This document shows positions 1 to 7,768 of a DNA stretch of 32,338 nucleotides, in pieces. The notes beneath the pieces were generated by a model, which saw only the letters and a program-made list of their open reading frames with translations, was not told where the DNA came from and ran no database searches. Each line of letters opens with the position of its first letter. Position 1 is the first letter of the stretch. Origin of the DNA: Candidatus Poribacteria bacterium (GTDB taxonomy: Bacteria; Poribacteria; WGA-4E; PCPOR2b); assembly GCA_022567695.1 (NCBI GenBank), contig JADFGN010000016.1, forward strand, positions 1 through 32,338, written 5' to 3'. The position numbers and the translations under genes were made by a program.

Positions 1-824
1 CCAGCTATAAGATAGGCTTCGATCGCCGCTGCTAAATCGCCTTTCTCTTTGAGAATTTCTCCTTTGATCGACAGTAGATGCACAATATTCCAATGCCCCG
101 GAAAGATGGCTACCGCAGTATCGCATGCCTCAATTGCCGCATCCAGATCTCCTATCCCTCGATAGGTTTCGGCAAGCTGCCCAAAGACCTCAATGCGCTG
201 CGGGTGAATCTTTTGAATCCTTTGGAATATTTCAATTGCTTGTTGAGGCTGTTCGCGTTCACGGTATCCTTCGCCCAGACGCATCGCCAGCCATAGTGAA
301 TTCTCTTGAAAAGGATATTGTTGGATCATCTGATCAATTCGTCGACCAGCTTCCTCAAGTCGTCCCCCTTCCAAATCCGCCTCGATCACGATTTCCATCG
401 TTTCAAGGGCGTGGTAATCCCCAATGAATTTCGCCGAAAGCGTCTCGGCAAGTTCATAAGCTCTCTCCATATTCCCTTTTTCGATAGCGTGACGAAGTTG
501 CCACAACAGGATTTCAGCCCTCTCCTCCGGGTGGGAAATCGACGCTTCGGCCTCTGCCATGATTGCCTGCGCTTTTTCCGTTTGTCCAAGTGCGGCATAG
601 CACTCGCTCAATTTCAGACGCGCCCACTTTGCCTCCCAACGCCACGGGTCATAAGCAATCAGACGCTCGCACTCATCGATCACGATTTGGTATTGCTTCT
701 GTTGGAACAGTTCTTCAAGTTCCTCAATAGGTCTTGCAGCGAAGTCATCTTGCACTTCATCTTGCGCCCATGAAGGACTAATCAGCGCAAACAATAGGAT
801 GGAACAGAGAAACAAAATTTTCAT
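1..824 (-). CDS. Secreted tetratricopeptide-repeat protein (3' end beyond window)
   Basis: The reverse strand is open from an ATG at 824 to the window edge, about 274 codons with no stop, so the C-terminus is missing. The product starts with a Sec signal peptide (hydrophobic ILFLCSILLFALI core, cleavage likely after SPSWA). The rest is helical with TPR-like spacing, for example 'EKAQAIMAEAEASI', 'QPQQAIEIFQRIQKIHPQ', 'GDLDAAIEACDTAVAIFPG' and 'GDLAAAIEAYLIA' at the truncated end. TPRs mediate protein-protein contacts; a periplasmic scaffold role is inferred. It follows the aldehyde dehydrogenase gene by 64 bases in the same direction and has a modest ribosome site (GGGGTG, 6 bases before the ATG), so it may be co-transcribed with the microcompartment genes, although a secreted protein has no obvious microcompartment role. 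Specific function unknown. Confidence 0.85.
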   Translation of the reverse strand, partial: MKILFLCSILLFALISPSWAQDEVQDDFAARPIEELEELFQQKQYQIVIDECERLIAYDPWRWEAKWARLKLSECYAALGQTEKAQAIMAEAEASISHPEERAEILLWQLRHAIEKGNMERAYELAETLSAKFIGDYHALETMEIVIEADLEGGRLEEAGRRIDQMIQQYPFQENSLWLAMRLGEGYREREQPQQAIEIFQRIQKIHPQRIEVFGQLAETYRGIGDLDAAIEACDTAVAIFPGHWNIVHLLSIKGEILKEKGDLAAAIEAYLIA

Positions 825-888
825 AAAGGCACCCCGTGTTTCCAGAAAGTAAATCAGCATCATTTCGCTCTTCGCGTTCAGCAAGAAA

Positions 889-2337
889 TCACAGCGTATG
901 CGTCGAAAGACCGCCTGCAATCGTTAAACGTCGCTGGCGAGTAAAGGTATGTGGACGAGTGAATCCTTCGCCCGTCGGTCCGGCAATCGTCATCGCCAAA
1001 AAGCCCTCGCCACCAAGTCCCGCACAAGCGTAGGATGGTGCATTCACGACAGCAACACTCCAGTCGGCTGCCTTCATAAACTGTGTAATCCGTTCCGTAT
1101 TGTTGGTGTGAAGCATCCCAGTATGTTCACGCCCTCCATCCGCAGCAACCGCTCCTTTCAATGCTTCGTCGAAATCGCTAACTCTCACGACAGGAAGAAT
1201 CGGCATCAGGAATTCATCAACGACGAAGGTATGGTCTGCAGAGACCTCTACGACGACTGCTGTCGTATTCGCGGGTGCACGAATTCCCGCAGCGTCGAGA
1301 ATGACCGTTGCATCCTTGCCGATATAATCGTGGTTCATGTCACCATTTTTGCTGACGACGTTTTCCAGATTTTTAAGTTCACTTGCATCGACAAGGTAAC
1401 CCCCGTTATTAACAAGTTCACGGATAGTTTCATTTGCCACAGATTCGACGACGAAAAGTGCTTTTTCACCAATACAGAGCAAATTGTTATCAAAGCTTGT
1501 GCCGTCGATGACGTCTTTTGCTGCTTTTTTCACATTCGCTGTTTCGTCGATGATCGCCGGTGGATTTCCCGGCCCCGCCGCAATTGCCTTTTTCCCGCTG
1601 GAAAGTGCGGCTTTTATAACACTACCACCACCTGTTGCCACCAGCATCCCCACGTCGGGATGGTTCATGATTTCCTTGGCTGTTCGTAACGTCGCGTTGG
1701 AAACCGCCGTGAGCAGATTGGCTGGTCCTCCCGCCTTGATAATCGCTTCATTGATGACCTGCATTGTTTCCCGTGTGCATTCTTCGGCATTGGGGTGCGG
1801 ACTAAATACGATAGCGTTGCCCGCCGACAGCATAATGATTGCGTGGTTGATCACTGTAGATGTTGGATTGGTGGTCGGCGTAATCGAGTTGATTACGCCA
1901 TAAGGGACATATTCCACCAGCAGCGTTCCCATATCACCGGATATTGCTTCAGATTGCAGGTCTTCTACGCCGGGCGAGAGATCTGCGGCCCCTTCATTTT
2001 TCGTGAATTTGTGCTCGGCGTTCCCCATCTTTGTATCTTTGACCGCTATCTCAGCGAGGCGTTTCGCATTTTCACGGCAAGCCTGTCGAATCGCCTCAAT
2101 AACGCCCTTCCGCTTGGCTAACCCCAGCTTTACAAACTCCGCTTGGGCTTCCTTTGCAGCGGCAACCGCTTCATCCACAGTTGGATAGACGCCGGACTGA
2201 GGCGAGTGCGAAGGGTTAACCCTCGCACGAACAGGTAAAGTTCCCGACGGCGTTGGTGGAATTTGCCCTTCACGCTGAAGATTCCTGACGACCTGCGCAA
2301 CAATTTCTTCAATCTGTCCTTGGCTAATCTCTGCCAT
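889..2337 (-). CDS. BMC-associated CoA-acylating aldehyde dehydrogenase (EutE/PduP-like)
   Basis: 482 residues, the usual size for microcompartment aldehyde dehydrogenases, which convert a toxic aldehyde plus CoA and NAD+ to acyl-CoA inside the shell. Residues 4-20 (ISQGQIEEIVAQVVRNL) form an amphipathic helix followed by a Pro/Ser-rich linker to about residue 50: this is the classic encapsulation peptide that targets cargo to the shell. The catalytic cysteine is Cys288 in 'SFDNNLLCIGEK', and the nucleotide-binding part has 'TGGGSVIKAAL' and 'AAGPGNPPAIID'. A strong ribosome site (CGGAGG, 6 bases before ATG) supports the start. It lies 57 bases downstream of the BMC shell gene, in the same orientation. 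The aldehyde (acetaldehyde, propionaldehyde or lactaldehyde-derived) cannot be told because no signature enzyme is in the window; the family assignment is firm, the substrate is not. Confidence 0.95.
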   Translation of the reverse strand: MAEISQGQIEEIVAQVVRNLQREGQIPPTPSGTLPVRARVNPSHSPQSGVYPTVDEAVAAAKEAQAEFVKLGLAKRKGVIEAIRQACRENAKRLAEIAVKDTKMGNAEHKFTKNEGAADLSPGVEDLQSEAISGDMGTLLVEYVPYGVINSITPTTNPTSTVINHAIIMLSAGNAIVFSPHPNAEECTRETMQVINEAIIKAGGPANLLTAVSNATLRTAKEIMNHPDVGMLVATGGGSVIKAALSSGKKAIAAGPGNPPAIIDETANVKKAAKDVIDGTSFDNNLLCIGEKALFVVESVANETIRELVNNGGYLVDASELKNLENVVSKNGDMNHDYIGKDATVILDAAGIRAPANTTAVVVEVSADHTFVVDEFLMPILPVVRVSDFDEALKGAVAADGGREHTGMLHTNNTERITQFMKAADWSVAVVNAPSYACAGLGGEGFLAMTIAGPTGEGFTRPHTFTRQRRLTIAGGLSTHTL

Positions 2338-2358
2338 TTGTACCTCCGAATCAGTTTC

Positions 2359-2389
2359 GGCATTAGGAATTAAGCAAATACCTAATGCC
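2359..2389 (-). other. Intercistronic hairpin between shell and dehydrogenase genes
   Basis: GGCATTAGG at 2359-2367 and CCTAATGCC at 2381-2389 form a perfect 9-bp stem with a 13-base loop. It sits between the shell-protein stop and the ribosome site of the aldehyde dehydrogenase. There is no T-run, so it is not a classic terminator; a mRNA-stability or stoichiometry role (more shell than enzyme) is inferred. Its TTAGG...CCTAA arms recur at 13050-13089. Confidence 0.6.
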
Positions 2390-2394
2390 TATTC

Positions 2395-2667
2395 TTAGCG
2401 ACTGAGCATCTTATCTACGTCAGCATGTGGGCGCGGAATGACATGTTGGGAAATCAATTCGCCAACAGCTTTTGCGGCTTCTGCTCCAGCCTCTGTCGCT
2501 GCTTGCACCGCACCAACGTCCCCTCGCACCATTACGGTGACTAATCCTGCGCCAATTTGCTCTTTGCCAAGCAATGTCACATTAGCGGCTTTCACCATTG
2601 TATCGGCGGCTTCAATCGCACCGACGAGTCCTCGTGTTTCAATCATACCTAAGGCTTCACTAGCCAT
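2395..2667 (-). CDS. Bacterial microcompartment hexameric shell protein (PduA/EutM-like)
   Basis: 90 residues, the canonical single BMC-domain length. The N-terminus '[18 protein letters not shown]' and the C-terminus '[14 protein letters not shown]' match PduA/EutM/CcmK-type BMC-H proteins, which tile as hexamers to form the facets of a proteinaceous organelle. The pore-loop region reads '[16 protein letters not shown]', close to the usual KIGSG pore motif but with Ala in place of Ser. The frame stays open upstream, but the ATG at 2667 has an ideal AGGAGGT site 8 bases before it and begins exactly at the conserved domain, so it is the start. It is first in a minus-strand set with the BMC aldehyde dehydrogenase. 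A full shell also needs a pentameric BMC-P vertex protein, which is not in this window and should lie elsewhere. Confidence 0.97.
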   Translation of the reverse strand: MASEALGMIETRGLVGAIEAADTMVKAANVTLLGKEQIGAGLVTVMVRGDVGAVQAATEAGAEAAKAVGELISQHVIPRPHADVDKMLSR

Positions 2668-2763
2668 GTTGTATGTACCTCCTATTTTGTGTGAGCACCC
2701 GATTATGTGGGTAAAATACCAGTTTGATATTGAAATTCCGCATTTCAAACACGGATTGATAGA

Positions 2764-2794
2764 CACAAGATATATGCACCTTGTATCCTGAATC
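2764..2794. repeat. Single degenerate copy of the GATACARGAT micro-repeat
   Basis: On the reverse strand this reads as 'ATTCAGGATACAAGGTGCAT', followed by ATATCTTGTGT, a diverged copy of the motif clustered at 3788-3872 and 24621-24698. It lies about 100 bases upstream of the BMC shell gene. Confidence 0.4.
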
Positions 2795-2847
2795 ACTATG
2801 TAAAACTAAGGTGGAAAACCAAAATTGACTTTCCAGTCGTTCGCCTC

Positions 2848-3771
2848 TTAACGAGGAGAGGCCTGTCGGCTTGGAATTGTAAACGAATCTCTGATTTTGC
2901 CGTCAATGTCAATCATGGTGCCTTTGATTAACCCACCCGTAATTGTGAAGTGGACAAAATGGTTATATTCACCCCACACATCATTGGTAAGTCGGGGCAA
3001 TTCCTCGTCCACATGGTAAAGTGGTGCGCCACCGCCTCCCGTTGTCACATATGTAACTCCGTTGCGGCGGGTGCGATAGTAAAGATGGTCATGTCCTGCA
3101 AGTACAAGGTTAACATTGTATTTAACAAATAAGTTATGGAACGCTTTTTTTACGCGAACATTGTCTCCGCGACCTTTTGTAATCCCAAAAAGTGGATGAT
3201 GAAAAAAAACAATGATATGCGGTTTGTCCGTTGCGACGAGTTCTTTCTCAAGCCAATACCGTTGCGCACTCATTTTCCCAAATGGTTCATTGGTGTCCAG
3301 ACCGATGAAATGGACGTTCTTGTAGTCGAACGAATAATAGAGATCCGTTCCAGAATCGTTCGGTGGGGCAAAGCGTTTTTCATAATTACCACGTCCCTGG
3401 TCGTGATTGCCTCGAATGGTGTAGTAGGGAATTTTTTCCGCTAACGGTTGGATAATCTCCAGGAAAGTATGCCACTCTTTGTCTTTCCGTCCATGTTCGA
3501 CGAGATCGCCCGTACTAATCACCAGATCGGGATTCAAGGTGATAATATGTTGAACGAGTGTGCGATGTTTATCATGGCCATTTCGTGCGTCCCCATAAGC
3601 AACGAAATCGAATCGTTCCTCACGATTTGTCGGTTGAAAAGGGATTGCAGATGGGGAGTAGCGCACAGGCTGTGACTCAGAGGGTACAGTTGGCGTTTGC
3701 TGAAGCGTTAAGAAAATTAAGACCACCAAAGCAGCCATCAGTAACAGAAATAGGAACCCGAGTTTTCTCAT
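2848..3771 (-). CDS. Exported calcineurin-like metallophosphoesterase
   Basis: 307 residues. An N-terminal hydrophobic segment (residues 4-23) acts as a signal peptide or membrane anchor, so the enzyme faces the periplasm. All metallophosphoesterase motifs are present in order: D61 in 'YGDARNGH' (D-x-H type, H66), 'STGDLVEHG' (D89), 'RGNHD' (N122, H123), 'FFHHPLF' (H191-H192) and 'AGHDHLYYR' (H227, H229). These bind the dinuclear metal centre of phosphomonoesterases and phosphodiesterases, and the fold is close to purple acid phosphatase-like 3',5'-cyclic nucleotide or phosphate ester hydrolases. The substrate cannot be read from sequence. The start ATG at 3771 lacks a strong ribosome site. 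The gene lies 180 bases upstream of the BMC shell gene in the same direction; no functional link is evident. Confidence 0.9.
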   Translation of the reverse strand: MRKLGFLFLLLMAALVVLIFLTLQQTPTVPSESQPVRYSPSAIPFQPTNREERFDFVAYGDARNGHDKHRTLVQHIITLNPDLVISTGDLVEHGRKDKEWHTFLEIIQPLAEKIPYYTIRGNHDQGRGNYEKRFAPPNDSGTDLYYSFDYKNVHFIGLDTNEPFGKMSAQRYWLEKELVATDKPHIIVFFHHPLFGITKGRGDNVRVKKAFHNLFVKYNVNLVLAGHDHLYYRTRRNGVTYVTTGGGGAPLYHVDEELPRLTNDVWGEYNHFVHFTITGGLIKGTMIDIDGKIRDSFTIPSRQASPR

Positions 3772-3787
3772 CGTGATGCGTAATCAG

Positions 3788-3872
3788 GGATACAGAATGC
3801 AGGATGCTTTGAGCAAGATGTAAGATACAGGATACAAGGTACAGGATGCAAGATGCAAGATACAAGATGCAG
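3788..3872. repeat. Cluster of degenerate GATACARGAT/GATGCAAGAT micro-repeats
   Basis: About eight 9-11 base units follow one another here, such as GGATACAGAATGCAGGATGC, AAGATACAGGATACAAGG and AGATGCAAGATACAAGAT. The units drift at R/Y positions but keep a GAT-N-CA core. They occupy the spacer between the phosphoesterase start and the lyase remnant. The same unit occurs at 2764-2794 and 24621-24698. Confidence 0.75.
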
Positions 3873-3948
3873 ATAATAAGTAGTCGGATATGTCGGAGAC
3901 TACTAGACGATCTCCATGGGATTACGGATAATCGGAGGCGGCACAAGA

Positions 3949-4332
3949 TTATGAGGGTACATCGGCAACATATACCTGCGAGTGACCGGTGCAATTAGAG
4001 GTGTAGACAACCTTTGACCCATCATGGGTAAAACAGGGATGTGGGTGCGTCGATTGTGGACCGTAGGTTGATTCTGTCACCGTCCCAGACTCTGGCGTAT
4101 CATACGCCCATCGCGTGCCACCGTTTGAGCTACCCGGATAACACAGGGGGTGATGTTCACTGGTTGCAGGGTTTATGAGTTGCAAGCCAATATCCGGGCA
4201 TGTCGTATCACACACAATCAACGAACCGTCTTTCCGCGATGAAGCATGCCAAGCGTTAAAGTCTGCAACGAGCACAATTCGTCGTACCGTAGCGCGATCT
4301 GTTAGATTGCGTCTGAGTCCTTCTTCGGAAGA
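3949..4332 (-). pseudogene. 5'-truncated oligogalacturonate lyase (PL22-like, TolB-type propeller)
   Basis: An open frame of 128 codons ends at TAA 3949-3951 but is blocked at its 5' end by an in-frame TAG (4333-4335), with a further in-frame TAA 12 bases upstream of that and no start codon of its own near the break. The protein resembles the last blades of oligogalacturonide lyases: 'VLVADFNAWHASSRKDGS', 'DTTCPDIGLQLINP', 'HPLCYPGSSNGG' and 'GPQSTHPHPCFTHDGSK' followed by 'GHSQVYVADVP'. Intact family members are about 400 residues or more, so roughly two thirds is gone. Only 55 bases separate the break from the end of the next gene, which suggests that a deletion or rearrangement removed the 5' part. 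A GTG at 4275 could start translation, but the product would lack most of the propeller. Remnant status is well supported; the exact ancestor is inferred from motif memory. Confidence 0.75.
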
Positions 4333-4387
4333 CTACCTGAATGGTTACCAAACAAGAAATCATGCTTTGATAAAATGGGGCATTTTC

Positions 4388-7300
4388 TTATTTCGTTATC
4401 TGTACGATTATCAAACCGATGGTTAACGCGCTTGCGAGTATTGATGTTACGTCTCTTATTACCGAGGATGCCGTGGTTTTATCCTCTTTGATCTTGGCGG
4501 GAATAATAATGAGATCGCCTGGGTCGATTTGTACATCATCCAAGTTTTTTGTCACTGCAGTACCATTTGCCTTGATGATAAACCTTCTGTCCTTATCAGC
4601 AAACTTCGTATATCCCCCTGCTATCTCTATATAGTCATCGATTTTTTTATCTTCATGCGAAAACGCACCTGGATTATATACCTCCCCCTGAACAACAACA
4701 AATGACGGACGCTTTGGAACAACGATTATATCCTCGTCCTCAAGCATATACTCCTGAAGTTTCTCCGCATCCACAGGGATTTTGATGTATTCATCCGCTT
4801 TGGGTATAAGTTCAGAGGGAGGAAGCCCTTGGCCCTCTTGAAGCGAGAGATTCGGTGATTGTTCTCCCGGTACGACATGGGGAAATTGAGAACTTATCAT
4901 TAACTGTTCAGGAGTTTGAGCCTCCTGAACAGTTGGGGGAGATGCTTGTCCTATAGCAGAAATGCCTCCAGCCACTGCCTGAGTTAATCCCGTCGTTCCT
5001 ACTGCAACTTCGGAAATTTCGGAAACCGAATACCAATCTTGTTCCGCTTTCTCAAAAAGCCTTTTTAAATTGTCCCCGATGAGGTCATACTGAATAATCT
5101 TACTGCTCTTTCTCTCAAGGCGCATTCCCCCTTTATAGGCATTCTTCTTAAAATCTCCCGCCCTTTTGATGAGTTCTTCCAGTGTTTCATATTCAGAAAT
5201 CGTGTATTTACCGGGAAACATCACTTCACCTTTGAGCTCAACCTGCCTATCAGCAGACCAACCGGGAATTCTCCTCACATAAACCTGATCGTTTTCTTGG
5301 AGTGGAATGTTTTGGCTCTCATCCCCTTTCAGTAGACTTTCAAGATTTACATTCAAGGCATCCAAGTTTCCGTCGGGCATGATTCTGATGACTTCAACGC
5401 TTTTCAGATATGCGGTGTTCTTCACGCCGCCAGCCTTGAATATGAGGTCTTTGAGCGTTATGTCTTTCAACAGCACATACGTTCCCGGCAATTGTACCTC
5501 ACCGGATACCTCCACATATTTCTTTCTTTCCGCTTCGGTCTTTAAGTATACGATGATCTTATCGTAATTGCGAAGTGCCAAACTTTCCTGTTCATTGTTT
5601 TCATGGATAAGCGAATATGGATTGAATGGAATAATCCGAATTTCACCGGTGTCCTCTGTTCTTATCAATTCAGCTCTAAGTGTGTAAGCATCCTTTGTTA
5701 ATCCACCCGCGATAAAGAACAGGTCTTTTATTCTCATGTTCGAGGCTAGCGCATAAGTCCCAGGGTGTGCTACTGCACCTCGAATCTCCACATGAGGAAT
5801 TTTGTTAAGCTCGCTTTTTGAATAGATTACTAACTGGTCACTCTCCTGAAGCGGGATGTCCTCTTCCGCATCACCGTCTAGGACCTTCCCTACGTTAACA
5901 GGTATAACAATCACGCTTCCGTCCTTTTTCAACCTGAATAAATCCGCTCTTTCGAGATACGCCTCTATGGGGTTTATCCCATTCGCTCTGAATATGAGGT
6001 CACTTACCTTTACATTTGGTGTCAGGGGATAAACATCAGGATTCTTTACCTGTCCTACAATTCTAACAGTTGGAAGTGCGTCCACAGTGGTAGAAGCATA
6101 TATGAAAATTTTATCTAAATTCTGAAGTTGAAAATCGGCATCTTCTTTACCATTTAAAGCTTCAGCGAGATTGAATGGGATAATCTCCGTTGTTGAATCC
6201 TCTGTCAACCTATAAATTTCGGCTCTATCCAGATAGGTATCATTAAGAAGCCCTTCTGATTCTTCTAAAAGCTGACTCACTCGCATATCAGGCTTCAGCT
6301 CATATATCCCCGGCCGTCTTATGTTCCCCAAAATCGTCACTTGGTTGCGGTAGATATCTAAAACAGAGAAGACGAAAATCGTATCGCTATCTAAAATCTC
6401 AATATCGCTTTCTTCATCCACATCTAACTTAGAGGCGTCTATGTCAACAAGGATCCTTTCGTTATCTATCACCCGATCCAATTGAATTCTCTGTGTGTAT
6501 GCGCTGGGTCGTATGCCCCCTGCTGTTTCTATCACTTCTTTCATAGTGACCTGGTTTTTAAATTCATAGATCGCAGGCCTTAGAACTTCCCCAATGACTG
6601 CGACTTTCATTCCCGCAGTCGGCACAAAGATGGTATCGCCCGCTTGGAGTCTGTAATCTTGGCTCTTATCTCCTTCCAATAGATATCTATATAAATCTAC
6701 GGTATCTAGTGTTTCCCCATTTCTCATCAGTTTGATATTTCTCATCGACCCTCTATCATTTGGCCCTCCCGCCACATAAAGCGCGTTAAACAGGGTGGAA
6801 AGAGAATTCACAGAATAACTACCGGGTCTTTGGACCTCACCGATAACGAACACTGTGATGGTTCTTAAGTTGGTGAGCATGACGCTCAATTTCACACCGG
6901 TCTGGTAAACTTCGGAAAGTCTCTGTTCAAGTTCCGTTTCAAGCACTTCGACGGTCATTCCCAAAACCGTTATCACCCCAACTCTTGGAAAAAATATACT
7001 TCCTTGGGGACTCACCGCAACCCTATAGTTACTTCGGTCTGCCGTTGAGCGGCTTTCGCCCGGCACGGCGTTGTCAATTAAGCCAGTGGGGAGTTTGTCC
7101 CCCCAAATATAAATCGTCAAACTATCTCCAGGGCCCAGAGGATAATCGGGACCAACCGGGACACCTGTGGGCGGAACAAAGGTTGAGGGCGCCATATCAA
7201 ACATGCTGTGGCCGAAAGTGTTTAGTTCTTTAAACCTCAACTTTCTCCTTTCCAATGTGTCGTCCTCTTTCTTTTCAACTTCCTCCGGATCTTCTTCTGT

Positions 7301-7495
7301 TATTTCTTTGAGTGCATCAGCCTGAGTTTTTACCTTGGCTTCAAGAAGTGATTCTTCCGTTTGCTTTTCTTGAAGTATCTTTGCTTTAAGTTCCTCCTGT
7401 GTTTTTTCAACTCCTTCATCGGTCACTTGCGCAAAACATCGACAATCTAAAATTACGAAAAAAAGGGTGAAAATGACAAAACTATATATCTTCAT
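4388..7495 (-). CDS. OPX-type polysaccharide export protein with eight SLBB repeats
   Basis: 1035 residues, versus about 360-400 for Wza. A signal peptide (MKIYSFVIFTLFFVILDC, cleavage near CFA-Q) is followed by a Glu/Lys-rich helical stretch, the polysaccharide export domain ('YPLGPGDSLTIYIWGD', about residues 118-210) and eight SLBB units, each opening with a G-E-V-x-x-P-G-x-Y variant: IGEVQRPGSY, IGEVLRPAIY, LGNIRRPGIY, VGQVKNPDVY, RGAVAHPGTY, SGEVQLPGTY, KGEVMFPGKY and QGEVYNPGAF. A C-terminal hydrophobic helix (ILASALTIGLIIVQI) could insert in the outer membrane, as in Wza. A low-complexity linker rich in Gln/Pro separates repeats 7 and 8. The ATG at 7495 is preferred because it starts the signal peptide; an in-frame ATG at 7549 would add 18 residues. 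The role is a periplasm-spanning conduit for surface polysaccharide. It belongs functionally with the cluster at 22124-29885. Confidence 0.92.
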   Translation of the reverse strand: MKIYSFVIFTLFFVILDCRCFAQVTDEGVEKTQEELKAKILQEKQTEESLLEAKVKTQADALKEITEEDPEEVEKKEDDTLERRKLRFKELNTFGHSMFDMAPSTFVPPTGVPVGPDYPLGPGDSLTIYIWGDKLPTGLIDNAVPGESRSTADRSNYRVAVSPQGSIFFPRVGVITVLGMTVEVLETELEQRLSEVYQTGVKLSVMLTNLRTITVFVIGEVQRPGSYSVNSLSTLFNALYVAGGPNDRGSMRNIKLMRNGETLDTVDLYRYLLEGDKSQDYRLQAGDTIFVPTAGMKVAVIGEVLRPAIYEFKNQVTMKEVIETAGGIRPSAYTQRIQLDRVIDNERILVDIDASKLDVDEESDIEILDSDTIFVFSVLDIYRNQVTILGNIRRPGIYELKPDMRVSQLLEESEGLLNDTYLDRAEIYRLTEDSTTEIIPFNLAEALNGKEDADFQLQNLDKIFIYASTTVDALPTVRIVGQVKNPDVYPLTPNVKVSDLIFRANGINPIEAYLERADLFRLKKDGSVIVIPVNVGKVLDGDAEEDIPLQESDQLVIYSKSELNKIPHVEIRGAVAHPGTYALASNMRIKDLFFIAGGLTKDAYTLRAELIRTEDTGEIRIIPFNPYSLIHENNEQESLALRNYDKIIVYLKTEAERKKYVEVSGEVQLPGTYVLLKDITLKDLIFKAGGVKNTAYLKSVEVIRIMPDGNLDALNVNLESLLKGDESQNIPLQENDQVYVRRIPGWSADRQVELKGEVMFPGKYTISEYETLEELIKRAGDFKKNAYKGGMRLERKSSKIIQYDLIGDNLKRLFEKAEQDWYSVSEISEVAVGTTGLTQAVAGGISAIGQASPPTVQEAQTPEQLMISSQFPHVVPGEQSPNLSLQEGQGLPPSELIPKADEYIKIPVDAEKLQEYMLEDEDIIVVPKRPSFVVVQGEVYNPGAFSHEDKKIDDYIEIAGGYTKFADKDRRFIIKANGTAVTKNLDDVQIDPGDLIIIPAKIKEDKTTASSVIRDVTSILASALTIGLIIVQITK

Positions 7496-7640
7496 CTTCC
7501 TCACCACTCCCACACTTGAGACACGTTTACCAAACAAATCATGAAGCATAGACTATTGAATAATCTCCTTTTGAAATTCGTATCGGGTATGATAAGAGCC
7601 AATCCAAAAAATTTCGCCTATTTTTGAAAAAAGGCTATTA

Positions 7641-7649
7641 AGTATAACA
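7641..7649 (-). promoter_or_regulatory. Extended -10 promoter for the long SLBB gene
   Basis: On the reverse strand the sequence is TGTTATACT: a TGn extension plus TATACT, one base off the -10 consensus. A weak -35 (TTTAGT) lies 17 bases upstream. It sits just downstream of the terminator of the preceding gene, as expected for a new transcription unit, giving a leader of about 140 bases. Confidence 0.55.
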
Positions 7650-7670
7650 CAATTTGGGAACCGACTAAAT

Positions 7671-7719
7671 AAAAAAAGCCGAGAAAACCCACGGCTAGGA
7701 GTTAATGGGCTTTTTCGGC
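7671..7719 (-). terminator. Rho-independent terminator after the Gfo/Idh/MocA gene
   Basis: Arms at 7678-7690 (GCCGAGAAAACCC) and 7707-7719 (GGGCTTTTTCGGC) form a 13-bp stem with one wobble and one mismatch and a 16-base loop. On the minus strand the stem is followed by seven T residues (7671-7677). It lies 50 bases past the stop of the oxidoreductase. Confidence 0.85.
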
Positions 7720-7768
7720 GGAGATTACATATTTTATTATCCAGCGATTTAACCACGTTCACTCAGTT

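Noticed and set aside
306-773. 155-codon plus-strand open frame
   Set aside because: It is antisense to the secreted TPR gene (1-824, minus), which has a signal peptide, repeats and a start; the plus frame has no ribosome site or family.
949-1689. 246-codon plus-strand open frame, Cys-rich
   Set aside because: Antisense to the aldehyde dehydrogenase gene; the open frame is a by-product of codon bias in the real gene.
3677-3994. 105-codon minus-strand frame with Leu/Cys/Ile-rich repeats
   Set aside because: It is a translation of the micro-repeat cluster and overlaps the phosphoesterase start; not a protein gene.
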